A stretch of 64,000 nt of DNA from Halichondria panicea (lineage: Eukaryota > Porifera > Demospongiae > Suberitida > Halichondriidae). Shown piece after piece: positions 1 to 13,281 of the stretch. Made by a program: the position numbers and the translations under genes. The first letter of the stretch is position 1. Each line of letters starts with the position of its first letter. A model generated the notes under the pieces. That model did no database searches and was not told where the DNA came from. It saw only the letters and a list, made by a program, of their open reading frames with translations. The stretch spans positions 5,145,942 through 5,209,941 of the forward strand of contig NC_087392.1 of NCBI RefSeq assembly GCF_963675165.1. Reading direction: 5' to 3'.

Positions 1-312
1 AACTAGTAGTTACTTGACGCATAGCATCTTTGAGAATTCATGTGGAACGTGCCATGGAGAGAATCAAGAATTTTCACATTTTTGACAAGAGTTTACCTGT
101 ATCTTTAACTGACATTGCAAATAGAATTTTTGTGTGTGTTGTGCTCTATCTAATTTTCAGCCACCTTTACTTAAAAAAATGATTTGATCATTAATTTTCA
201 TTACACTGTTTAAAACATGCACGGTATTAAACATTGATGGAAAGTAGAATAAGAAACAGAAACAAAATTAGATGTACTGCATGTACACTAATTATAGTCG
301 CAACAGCATTGA
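1..312. other. AT-rich flank, nothing recognised
   Basis: No open frame, repeat or RNA gene that I can support. It lies beyond the C-terminal end of the neighbouring YqaJ-type relic on the minus strand and may be its 3' flank. Confidence 0.4.
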
Positions 313-1775
313 TCATAAGTAATAACTAGGTTTATGTTGTGAGTCAATTAATTCTGGTAGAATATGATCAAAAAAGTATGTGTCTAACTTTGGAATAAAT
401 TCCTCTTGCCAATGCTCATCAGGTGATATCCGTTCAACAACAACACCTTTTGAGGTATAAACACAAAAGTCACACCACTGGGCAGTATATATATCGTGTA
501 ACATAGAGCTGTAGCTGGACTTGGTGGTTAGTACGAGTGATTCCTTTTAAGAGATGGTATACCATTCACAAATTGTAAGTAAAACCGCTTCTCTTTACAC
601 ATTTCCAATCGTTTTATCTGCCATACTGTAGGGACATTTGAATTCCGCAATACCAGTAGGAGTACAATCAATTGACAGATCAAAAACCCAAGCATCAGGG
701 GACGCACCTAGCCAACATTTGTCACTATCAACAACAAACCCTGCTTTCTTCGTGTGTAAGCCTACATGGTCATTACTTCGCATGTATTCTCATACTCAAT
801 GTGAGCGTTTTCCTCGTGATCTGTTCCCCACCGAATCGCTTTCGGAATGTGCACGAAGGGCTTGTAGTAAATCGTACACTGAAGAAGTGCTGGTGTCTTT
901 TTTTACTTGTTGAAGGATGCGTCCACATTTAGACCCGGTTATTCGGCTCTGTCTTTCGGCAATCCATAAAGTGCTAGAACTTTGATCTCTAGTTTTCATT
1001 TCTAAATCTTCCTGCTGTTTCTTACTAACAGAGAGCTTGTCTAAAATGTCTTCTGCGGTTACTCTCTCAATGACAAACACTTTTGGAACATCAGCAGAAT
1101 CACAAAATGTGACACTATCATCACACAATCTCACAGAACCAGACTTCAAACAGTACGTGTGGTCATTAGCAATTTTGTCAAACGATGGAACAAGTAAATT
1201 TAGAAGAGCACATGGTTTGTTGATGCATAGCAACTCACAACGAAGAGCTTTCAGTGCCACCTTATCAACTTCACGAGTGTGTTGTGGTCGTGGATCATAA
1301 ACCATTTGTGAACCCTTTCCACGAATCTTTGAAGGTAACAGTTCACGCCGACGATCACCTAACTTTTCGACAGGAATTGGATGCACTTTTCGACCACAAG
1401 CCACTGCTGTAGTTGGTCTGTACAGGTAAGACTTTCAGGTGCATCTTTAATTCTGAAAAAATCGGCCAGTGCGTACGAGAGTGCCCCAATATGCTTACAG
1501 CTTCCACAAGGTCCACAACCAGCAGGACAACCACACTCAGCACTCAACATGTCATAGTTGTTCCTATTTAAGCACATACAAACACAATACAGTCGATCCT
1601 TCCTCATCTCAGGTAAACACTTTGATTTTAGATACACTTTGTCAGCTATAGTAGCTACTTCAATGTCTTGAACGTGTCCACATCTAAATAAATTCTCCGC
1701 TGACTTACTAAAGTCTCCAGCTGGTAGAGAGTCCTTTAGACAACGTGTCACAAAATACGACATGATTGTGCTCAT
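313..1775 (-). pseudogene. Decayed SWIM zinc-finger / YqaJ-nuclease protein of transposon type
   Basis: Read on the minus strand from 1775 down. An N-terminal piece (1775-1359) has a SWIM-type zinc finger: ECGCPAGCGPCGSCKHIGAL gives the CxC...CxH pattern. It runs into a segment ending in a YqaJ-like motif, which reads KAIRWGTDHEENAHIEY once the frame is shifted near 830. Next come a segment with KCWLGASPDAWVFDL and EFKCPYS (783-595), matching the YqaJ catalytic pattern GxSPD...E-x-K, and a tail with QWCDFCVYTSKG (504-313). The pieces sit in different frames; changes fall near 1400, 830, 785 and 510, and there are in-frame stops. SWIM plus YqaJ proteins are multicopy and mobile-element-associated in sponges and cnidarians (known of the family). 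The frameshifts indicate a dead copy. A real intron could explain one break but not all. Confidence 0.8.
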
Positions 1776-1812
1776 AGTGAACCGTGGATCCGTTGAAGAT
1801 CCATGATCATCT

Positions 1813-1966
1813 AAGTATAGGATAGACTACACCTAAGAGTAGATCATGCGTCTATGTAACCTCCGCGGTTGCGGTTAGCCCGAGGCGCAAAGCCGAGGGA
1901 ATCTAACCGTAACCAAGGCGGTTACTAAGACGCATATTCTACGAGTGGGTGTGGTCTATCTAACTT
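1813..1966. repeat. Long imperfect palindrome (foldback element)
   Basis: The arm beginning gatagactacacctaag near 1821 continues through atgcgtctatgtaacctcc. It is matched in reverse complement by ggcggttactaagacgcat and ggtgtggtctatc, ending near 1960. The arms are about 65 bp around a short loop near 1890. I found no convincing target-site duplication. It separates the two parts of the YqaJ-type relic and could be a foldback transposon remnant. Confidence 0.65.
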
Positions 1967-2500
1967 GGACTTCAGTGCGCATGCGCGAGGCGTGGTTATA
2001 AAAAGCCAGGTTTGGTGCGTAGCAACAGAAATTGAATTTGTGCGAGCTGGACGAGCTGGAGAGCTGTGAGAGACACCAGTTGACAGAAAAAGACAAGAAG
2101 ACAGCTTCAAAACAATGAAAAACTACAGTAAAACTTAGTAAAGCTTGTGAAACGCTTCTTGAAGATACTGGAAAGAACAGACAAGTAAAAAGAACCTAGA
2201 ACTATGCTAGAACTGACTGCAACACTACAAGAAGAAGAATGAAGCTCTGTGGTGGAGTGGAGGGGGGTATAGAGCAGACTGGACCGGCATGGAACCTTAA
2301 AAAACTCAATAGAAAGTGTCAAGCGACTGCTAAAGTGTTTTTGATGCTTCCTGGCCCCCCTTGCCCATGCCCAACTGGAAAAAGCAATACAAAGCAACAG
2401 TGGACATGGAAAAAATGGATATTGACTGAACAAACTATTGCATTCTGTGTTTTTTGTAATGTTTTTGTCATCTTCTTGTCACTTTCACTAAAAATTTCAT
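1967..2500. other. Non-coding stretch with a TATA-like promoter motif
   Basis: A TATAAAAAG motif at 1997-2005 follows a gcgcatgcgcgaggcg stretch and precedes purine-rich sequence. This could be a promoter on the plus strand, for example of an LTR or other element. No open frame of convincing quality follows, so a working promoter is unproven. Confidence 0.25.
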
Positions 2501-2504
2501 TCCA

Positions 2505-2618
2505 ACTTTTGAGAACTTCCTGCAAATTATTTGTCACTTCCTGTAAAATATGCGTCCATTTCCTGTAGAATATGTGTCCACTTCCTGTAGAATATGCGCC
2601 CATTTCCTGTAGAATAAG
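2505..2618. repeat. Short tandem repeat, about 23-25 bp unit
   Basis: About five degenerate copies of a unit around tcctgtagaatatgcgtcca, starting near 2516 and running to about 2618. The repeat reads open on the minus strand and adjoins the SAP-containing relic. Confidence 0.7.
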
Positions 2619-2659
2619 TACCTTCTTGTAGATTGTGCTTCCATGTAATCTACTGTTTT

Positions 2660-3110
2660 TAACCAATCAGATCAATTACAGATGATGTAATGTAGTCTAA
2701 ATCCTTATCTCGAGAGAAGAAAGGAAGAATAGGAATCCAGCCTCTATCGGCATTTTTCTGTGCAGGAGGATCAGTAACTTCTGGTTCTTTAGTAGAAGCA
2801 TTTGTCCATCCATACTATACAAGTGTTTACTCTATGAATCAGTGAAGCGAAAAGTATTTGTAAAGTTAGATAGATCTAGTCTGATAATTGCACTCTATAG
2901 AGCTGCGTATTTACTTACTTACCGACTGACTAGATCACTCTTATTTCCTTTCATAGGAGCTCCTCTCTCAATAAGCCAGGACTTCAACTGGGCTAGAGTG
3001 CCTTTTTCTGGTATAAAGTTACTACAACTTCATCTATATGAATTCATTAATAACTTAGCTCTATTCATTTCCTACTCTAGTCCCCTCGACCGGAAGTTCT
3101 AATGATACAA
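2660..3110 (-). pseudogene. SAP-domain relic, probable N-terminus of the YqaJ-type element protein
   Basis: Minus-strand translation near 3020-2928 gives GTLAQLKSWLIERGAPMKGN, a clear SAP (DNA-binding helix-extended-helix) motif. It is followed by a good splice donor, CGGTAAGT, near 2928. A second block around 2800-2680 reads DRGWIPILPFFSRDKDLDY before a stop. An in-frame stop just upstream of the SAP motif suggests decay or an unseen upstream exon. SAP, SWIM and YqaJ regions commonly occur in that order in one protein (known of the family), so this is probably the start of the same element, separated by the 1.8-2.5 kb insertions. Confidence 0.6.
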
Positions 3111-3885
3111 ATCGTAGTAATGCATACGCCCTATTGGACCCCATCAAGAAATTGAAACAGTGATCGATTCTATTTTCCCAAAATCAGCAGTGCATGGCTT
3201 AATTATACACAAAAACTCCTCTAAAAAACTCATCTAACTGCAAATACAAATGAATATTGCAAGCTCCACTGTGCTAATGCCTGCTTTGCATGCTCAAAAA
3301 GCATTAGAGTCGATTATAGAAGAGGTAATAAATTAATGTTTGCATTCATTTTGCAATTGTTGACATGAACGAATTGCATTACTAATAGAAAATGAGCTGA
3401 AGTCAAGGATTGACGAATGATTTATGAATGAAAGCACCGCGGGTGCTGATGCCTCAGTGGAGGTGCCAAAGCTACATAACATGAAGCTACTAAGCTAGGT
3501 CACCAAGAATAAACAAGGCCAGTACTGCATTGCAAGCGATGTTTATACATTATTCAGAAGGAAAACATGCAGAGCTGTGACTTGCATATACACCTTGCAA
3601 CATCTCGTCCAGTCAAAGTGGACTGTAGATATCCTACTTGCAAGATTTACTTTCTCAAGATTAATTATATTACAGAAAAGCTGCTGTGTCATGATCAGTC
3701 TGTACAATAGTGCTGCTAACGCTAAGTTAATGAAGGAACCCTTAAAGTACCCAAAACCTGCACTCTCAGAGCATGTACTAATACACCTACAAAGTTTGGA
3801 GGAACAAAGCCTTCATTTTGGACCTCATCTTGGAGCAAAAGGCTACCAGCTACGGACATAATTATAGCTATAGTTAGTTGTATGG
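3111..3885. other. Non-coding stretch, weak coding-like pieces only
   Basis: A short plus-strand frame starts at 3251 (MNIASSTVLMPALHAQKALE) and ends at a possible donor, and a 94-residue frame starts at 3577. Neither resembles a family I know. The sequence tgctcaaaaagcattagag near 3290 recurs at 54118-54137 as tgctcaaaaagtattagag, so part of this is a dispersed repeat. Confidence 0.3.
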
Positions 3886-3892
3886 CTGAGAC

Positions 3893-5093
3893 CATAGATA
3901 GTAGAGGAGAGGGATTGGAAACGCATACGTAAATGCCCGGCCCATGCGTGTCACGGTTAAATTTCTTCCTTTCCTGCCTCCGTCACTAGAAATTGACCTT
4001 TGTCCTATGATAATTTTAGTATTTTAATCTTTAACAGCCAAAAGACAGGCAGGAAGGCTACTACTGACTAGCCAGAAAGAGACATGAGACAGGCAGGAAG
4101 GCTACTAGGATCAAGTTAGGCTACTAGCTTCCATTCGTGTTTCAGAAGTTAGTATTAGAGGAGTTTTCGCCATTGTATGAAATAGTTTACAGTGGGATCA
4201 GACACAGTGTTAATAGAAGTTCAAGAACATGTTAACTTCTCTTTTATAGATCTAGATCATAAACAATTCATTATACAAACAATTTAACATAATTATTGTA
4301 TGTCTACTCGTGATGTAAAGACAGAAATAATGATGCAATTTTCTTGAACGTCCTCTTTGGTAGTGGTTCAGTGAACGTGCTACAGTCTGCCGATGTAAAC
4401 TCTGAAGAAGCATCATCAGATGCACACAATCTGAGATTAAAAACAGTATCAGTTTGAGATAACAGTTACCTTGGGTCTTCCACAACTGACACTTCCATCG
4501 TTTATTCTCTCATAACTCTTCCCCAAAAAACTTGCCGATCCATTCGTATGACTACAAATAAAGTGTACAATAGCATGTAGTAACATTAAAGGGTCACTTC
4601 TAGCCTATATACATTTGCTACTTCAACACCTACACTTCCACAAAATCCCACAAGTGAAAGTCATGAGTGTGATAATAAATTTGTCAGCAAATACTACCAT
4701 GGAGAGTCAATCACAAAGTTGCTACATTTAAAAAACACTTAACATACCACTGTACTTGTCTTCAATCTCAAACAGGCTGTACTTCTTTTTGGAGAGATAA
4801 AAAAATCCCACAATCCTCAGCCAGTCAAGGAAAGCTTAAAAAAACTCATGAAACTCCTTTAGTAGACACTTCTAGGTTAAGGTTACAACTATACTAGGTA
4901 CTAAGAGCATAGTACTAACTGGCATAGCCCTGTGCAATATCCCTGAGGCCAAGGCACTTCTCTGTCCTTCTAAAAAGATGCCTTGCTTCAGTTATCGCTA
5001 CAGCATTGCGTGGGCGTAGGCGAGACACGGATGGGCCGAAATTGTACTGAGTCCCACGCATGCGTTTCCAATCCCTCTCCTCTACTATCTATG
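3893..5093. mobile_element. 1.2 kb DNA transposon with terminal inverted repeats and a 7-8 bp target duplication
   Basis: The left end (catagatagtagaggagagg onward, 3893-3955) is repeated in reverse complement at the right end (to 5093), with inverted repeats of roughly 60-75 bp containing a few mismatches. The direct repeat CTGAGAC flanks it at 3886-3892 and 5094-5100. If the neighbouring G is counted the duplication is 8 bp, but the right repeat then loses one base. There is no recognisable transposase, so it is probably non-autonomous. It lies 110 bp from the last MCMDC2 exon that I can recognise. Spliced coding-like sequence inside is described separately. Confidence 0.82.
4502..4997 (-). 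other. Spliced coding-like sequence inside the TIR element
   Basis: Three minus-strand exon-like blocks are phase-consistent. The first (4997-4920) reads ITEARHLFRRTEKCLGLRDI and ends at a GTTAGT donor. The second (4834-4748) reads FLDWLRIVGFFYLSKKKYSL and ends at a GTATGT donor. The third (4551-4502) reads IRMDRQVFWGRVMRE and ends in TAA. Together they give about 70 residues with no stop. I do not recognise the protein. It could be a fragment of a transposon gene, a captured host exon set, or a diverged MCMDC2 tail; its first exon does not match the phase-0 end of the last MCMDC2 exon. Confidence 0.35.
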
Positions 5094-5203
5094 CTGAGAC
5101 AAACAAGTGTAGTCTAGACAAGACTCAGAAACACGTGTATTTTGTACTCCAATCTCCATCACTACCACCCTTATTAAATTGTATACCAAGTATGTATACT
5201 CAC

Positions 5204-8694
<3,491 letters not shown>

Positions 8695-9055
8695 TGCATT
8701 GATATTGGCCAGCTAGCTAGATAGCTGTGCATGCTGTGGATATGGTTGCATAGCTGCTAAGCAGCTATCTTGCAGATCTAGCTCCGCCCATCTTTTAGGG
8801 AATTCCACCAATAAAGTGGGTGGGGCTAATTGGTCACCGATTTCATCAGAAAATTCCCGGGGACTTTCCCCACCTCCTGATTGTGAAGAAGGCATGTGAC
8901 TATAATTTAATCATGGAGTTAATTGAGTGTAAACAAAGTAATTATAAATGCAGACACTCACTGTGACTACTGCAAGTGTCTACTCTTACTCCGTCCTACA
9001 ATGATCACTAGAGATTGTCCTAGTATCTACTCATCGTTTTCTCTGTGATATCGCA
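8695..9055. promoter_or_regulatory. Divergent intergenic region, MCMDC2 / gene A
   Basis: 361 bp separate the start codons of MCMDC2 (minus) and the first paralogue of the novel family (plus). It must hold both promoters. I see no clear TATA box or palindromic E-box. Confidence 0.4.
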
Positions 9056-9627
9056 ATGGCTACCTCTGCAGACATGCACTGGCCAAGCACACGGACTCTC
9101 ATGGGCCGAAGGGGACGCCAGAACACTCAGAGGCAGTTACTAGGTGCTACCTCCAGTAGTGCTGACCCAACCTGGAAGATCGGTGGTTGGAAACAGTACC
9201 CTACTCATGATCCCGAAGAAATCCATAACTCCGATTGGGCTAACAACATTTACGTATCGGTAAGTTTATAATATAAAGGTGTCTAAATTTTTTATGATAC
9301 TCTTTTGTGCAGCTTAAGGAGGATATACAAACAAAATGGAGAAGGCAGGGTCCACCCCCGACTAAGGATTTGTCTCTTGGTGGTCTCAGTGCATATAAGT
9401 ATGATGACTTGAGAACTGACAATGCATACATTGGATTCTTCTTCCTCCGAGTAAGTTATTGTATGCATGCCATTATTCATTATGGTCATTGTGACTGTTG
9501 CCTTTTGCAGATACGTTTTAGCGATGATTCCTATCTGTATGCCGGAGTTGGTCTCACTAGAACAGATCATTGCTCCCCGGACCTAATGAAAGTGTCCAAC
9601 ATTGAAGCTGATGTGTATAAGACGTAG
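9056..9627 (+). CDS. Unrecognised three-exon protein family, paralogue A
   Basis: Exons 9056-9259, 9313-9450 and 9511-9627, all phase 0, give 152 residues. The same architecture recurs in the two genes downstream. The last exon is 117 bp in all three, and the middle exon is 138 bp here and in paralogue B. Shared features are a W/P-rich first exon, a KED/HEKIQ helix at the start of exon 2, a GxxxYKY strand, an aromatic F/Y-FLR exon end, and exon 3 opening IRFSDDSYLYAGVGLT (IHAGDNFYLYVKVGLT in the others). There is no signal peptide or membrane segment, so a cytosolic or nuclear location is inferred. Paralogue A is the most diverged copy and lacks the Cys-rich start of B and C. I do not recognise the family. 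Confidence 0.8.
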
Positions 9628-9861
9628 ATATTTTACCTTTTTTTCACTGGCTTTTTAATTTATGACAACTATTTTTAATTTTTACCCTTTTTAATTGATA
9701 TTTCATCTTTTCTTTTTCTGTGCTAATAAATTGCTTTCATAGTAAACGATTACAAGTTGCATTCATTGATGGAAACATATGATTCTGCTAAATTTGGTCA
9801 TGTTGACCCCATCTTGCATTGTGCAGTGCTAAATATGTGAATGTGCTTAGGACCAGCATAT

Positions 9862-10012
9862 TTGGCTGTCCCAGGTTTCTGTACCAATGGAGTCTATTGA
9901 TGTGGTGGTCACCCTGTCGCAGCAATGCAATGCATGACACACTGGAGTCGAGACTACAACAGCTTCTGCTATTCTGTTTGTAGGCAATGGTCAGAGGACT
10001 AACGGTTGCCAT
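9862..10012 (+). pseudogene. Decayed first exon of a fourth family member
   Basis: The sequence tttggctgtcccaggtttctgtaccaatggagtctattga closely matches the start of paralogue B (10331 onward). Further shared blocks run through caatggtcagaggactaacggttgc. Indels break the frame, and exons 2 and 3 are absent. It sits between paralogues A and B, as expected of a dead tandem copy. Confidence 0.8.
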
Positions 10013-10330
10013 GCATTACAGAAGTTATTTTGAGCTTCAAGTGGTGGTTCCCAAAGAAATCGCTGACATCTGTCATCATGTTTTAATTGTCTAAAAATTG
10101 CTTATCGTTAATATTATGTATAGATCTAATGGTATTCATTGCCATGTGATTTAATTAAGGGGAAAATAGCATTTTGGCCTTATGATTTTGGTCAATATTG
10201 ATTAGATCTGCTGAATGAGATTTTGGTCACATTTTGGGAAGCCCCATCCATCCACTTCCCGTTGTACACACAGATAAAAAGCTGTAGACATTTCTGAGAG
10301 TATTATTACATCTCTTTCCACAAATCATCA

Positions 10331-10941
10331 ATGGCTGTCCCATGTTTCTGTACCATGGAGTCAATTGAAGACTACGTTGTGATCAACCAGCAGGAGTCTA
10401 CTACAACTGCTCCTAATAGTAAATTTACTGCCCTGTTTGTATCCAATGGTCAGAGCAACCTTGTCCTGAGGACTAATGATTGCTGCACTGAGTGTAACTG
10501 GAGGGACTTCCCCAATCATGATGGAGATGACCACTCTAACAGGGCACACAGCATCTTTCTGAATGTGAGTCAATAACTGGATTGACAAAACTATAGTAGC
10601 TAGGTATTATGTCGGATTTCTATAATCATACAGATACATGAGAAGATTCAAGAGAATCGAGCGGCTGTACCCCCTCCAGCACCTCGAGTTACTAAGCTTG
10701 ATCTCACAGGGTACAAATACCAACTGGCATCCACTTCTGATGACACATTCCACAGTTTCTACTTTCTAAGGGTAAGCCCCTGATAATTATTGAATAAATT
10801 TCTTCATTATTGTATTGCTTGTAGATACATGCTGGAGACAATTTCTACCTATATGTGAAAGTTGGTGTTACGAAGCAAGAGTATACACCAGCTAAATTGC
10901 TCAGACTCTCAAGCAAAATAGACAGAGTCACATGCGATTAA
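10331..10941 (+). CDS. Unrecognised three-exon protein family, paralogue B
   Basis: Exons 10331-10564, 10634-10771 and 10825-10941, all phase 0, give 162 residues. The first exon begins MAVPCFCTMESIEDYVV and contains SNLVLRTNDCCTECNWRDFP; the same block in paralogue C reads SHFVLRRDDCCIQDGWTDYP. Exon 2 begins IHEKIQENR. Exon 3 begins IHAGDNFYLYVKVGVTKQEY. Conserved DCC, W-x-D-(F/Y)-P and GDNFYLYVKVG motifs suggest a folded domain of alternating beta strands. No signal peptide or membrane segment is visible, and the function is unknown. The decayed copy at 9862 is closest to this gene. Confidence 0.85.
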
Positions 10942-11148
10942 ACAACGCATTAAACAACGCATTATTAAACTTATTCATTATCTTATTTTCTCAATAGTGT
11001 ATTAATTTGTGATTATGTATGCTGTTTAAATGAACCGACTTGCTAAGCACTTACAGCAAGGGAAATTCCCCACATGTAATCCAGCCCTGCCCACCAAATG
11101 AGCGATGACTCGACAAATAACTAGCTACATAGTTGCAGTAATGCAGTA

Positions 11149-11803
11149 ATGAGCACTCCATGCTTGTGTTCCCTAGAGGCTACCCTAAAGGACTATGTCG
11201 TCATAAGTGACTCCAGGAGCCAGCACACTCCACCAGAAGACATGGCTACCCCAAAGTCTCCAGGGATGTTCAAACTAGCACTCATGCACGTATCCCACTT
11301 TGTCCTGAGGAGAGACGATTGCTGCATACAAGACGGATGGACTGATTATCCCGATGACAGCGATCCAGATCATTCAATACATGCACACCACATTTTTCTA
11401 GAGGTACTCTATGTGTAGACTGCAATAATAGTAATACATGTCAATATCTAGAGCACACGTACACACGCCCATTATCGCAATTTATGCACTACACTAGTTG
11501 CACGAGAAGATTCAAGAGAACCGACGTACACTACATCCACCTGTCACAACACTCGACCTCAAGGGGTACAAGTACACAATGAGATCTCATGGGCAGTACA
11601 CAGGATATTACTATCTACGGGTAAGCATCAATCTACTCCGATAATCAGCAATGCATTTCAGTGCAATTATTGATTATTCTGTACAGATACACGCTGGAGA
11701 CAATTTTTATCTCTATGTGAAAGTTGGTCTGACAAATGATAACTATGCTCGTATTAAACTGTTGAGACTAGCCAGTACTGAAGAAAAAGTCACTTCAAAG
11801 TAA
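11149..11803 (+). CDS. Unrecognised three-exon protein family, paralogue C
   Basis: Exons 11149-11403, 11498-11620 and 11687-11803, all phase 0, give 164 residues. It begins MSTPCLCSLEATLKDYVVIS, parallel to paralogue B. The HEKIQENRRTLHPP helix and LDLKGYKYTMRSHGQYTGYY strand follow in exon 2, which is 15 bp shorter than in A and B, and IHAGDNFYLYVKVGLTNDNY opens exon 3. Intact frame, splice sites and conserved motifs argue for a functional gene. Its 3' end lies about 100 bp from the 3' end of MIX23 on the other strand. Confidence 0.85.
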
Positions 11804-11909
11804 TCACCAATGTCACTTTTTGTTAATTCTTTCACTATTTTGTCAACCAGCAAAAAATAATACTAATCACATGATAATTAACGGCAAACTGATACTATAG
11901 ACTTGTGTG

Positions 11910-13164
11910 CTAAAAGTCTGGAGGCTTATATGATTTCCAGCACCTTTCACGAAATACCTGTGCATGGGGAAAGAAATGTTTAACAATGGGAGGAATCAAA
12001 TTAGGATGCCTAGTACAATGGTGCCTGTATTGAACAATTATGTAATCTACATTCAAGTAAACAACCTTTAAGGTCTGGTAACAAACTTATTTGAAGCTAG
12101 GACTATTAGAATCAGTGGAAATAACAATAGAGTTGGACATATGTACAAACCTTCATGCTTCTCTCCTTGACCACCTCCTCCACACCCAGCTCACTCTTCA
12201 TTAGTCGAAGCTGTTTATATAAGACAATCACAATCTCTTTAATAGGACATTCAATAAATCACATGCTAGCAATTTGTCTACAATATGTTATAGTGCACGC
12301 TCAATTAATCTTGGGCCATCTTAATTTCAAAGGGTACCCATCAAAATCGGTACAGGTGTGGTATCATGAGTTAAAGTTATTCTTGATTGATTAATGAGGC
12401 TAAAATTTCCCCAAAATGACTGTATCTATCAGACACTAGTCATAAGATCAACACACACACACACACACGCGGCGCAACACTATACATGAATAATAAGCAA
12501 AGTTTTCTAAACAGTACATATCTTTATGAATCAACAGATTGTATAACAGATTGTCGTACCTTAGTTTGCTCTTTTCTCAGTTGTTTTAATATTACATTGC
12601 TATCTCGCTCATTGTCTCGTTGCTCCCTGAACATTGCGACCTGATTGGTCGTTTCATCCACACACTTCTGAATAGCACTCGAGCGACTTTTATACAGTGA
12701 CTGGAGCTAAAGGAATGAGTAGAAATAAGTCAATAATGGACCAAAACTCTAAACAGAGTAACTGAATCTATGATAACTTTATAATTTTTTAATCATTGGC
12801 CGGGTACGCATTAATTAAATTAATAACTAAAGTCTATAATAATAATTTAGTGAAGGGTCTAATGGTCGCTCAGCACAATCTTATTAGATAAATAGGACAG
12901 ACATCTCATACACCAGTCATCGCACCTGTTGGTAGAGGTCCTTACAGTGCTCTGTGGCACTGCCCTGCTCTGAGAAGGAGGTCGTTGGTAGACTCGTGTT
13001 TAGTTTGTAAATAATCTTGTCATCGTCGGCTCTCAGTAGTTGCAGAGCTTCCTGTGAGACCAAGGACAAAGTAACACATCACATCAGACCCATAATCTCT
13101 TTACCTTGAATTCAGAGAACTCTCTACAAGGTAACTGCTGCACCTCCTCCCCTGCAGTAGACAT
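11910..13164 (-). CDS. MIX23: MIX23 (CCDC58), mitochondrial intermembrane-space protein
   Basis: Exons 13164-13105, 13051-12926, 12706-12560, 12210-12151 and 11957-11910, all phase 0, give 146 residues; human MIX23 has 144. Family landmarks are in place: an N-terminal C-R-E-F-S-E-F block, DDDKIIYKLNTSLPTTSF, EHCKDLY, a central coiled coil with IQKCVDETTNQV and ILKQLRKEQTK, and the terminal VFRERCWKSYKPPDF. Four cysteines occupy the conserved family positions. The family is known as a mitochondrial intermembrane-space protein that modulates protein import. The gene is head-to-head with the DBHS gene. Confidence 0.95.
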
Positions 13165-13281
13165 ATTGTGTGCCACGTGGGTAGCAAGGAATCACGTGAT
13201 ACAGGCCAGGTGAGAGTTGAAGGTTCGAATCCGTGTTTTTAGAGTTTTATCTCTCCTTTTTTTGCTCATTTCTAGTCAACA
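13165..13281. promoter_or_regulatory. 117-bp divergent promoter with two CACGTG E-boxes
   Basis: It separates the start codons of MIX23 (minus) and the DBHS gene (plus). CACGTG occurs at 13174-13179 and 13193-13198; the second lies in the palindrome ATCACGTGAT, the core bound by bHLH-zip factors such as USF or the MiT/TFE group (known). A pyrimidine tract ending in tttctag at about 13274 may be the acceptor of a 5'UTR intron of the DBHS gene. Confidence 0.7.

Noticed and set aside
4252-4485. 77-residue minus-strand frame starting MWKTQGNCYLKL as a gene
   Set aside because: It reads through a probable intron (gtaactg...ctcag) of the element; the alternative spliced reading frames are more convincing.
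4748-4997. MCMDC2 C-terminal exons inside the TIR element
   Set aside because: The blocks can be loosely compared with the helical end of MCM proteins, but the intron phase does not fit the last MCMDC2 exon and no MCM signature residues are present.
9056-11803. Secreted or venom-like cysteine-rich peptides
   Set aside because: The CFC/DCC cysteines in copies B and C suggested this, but there is no signal peptide and copy A lacks the cysteines.
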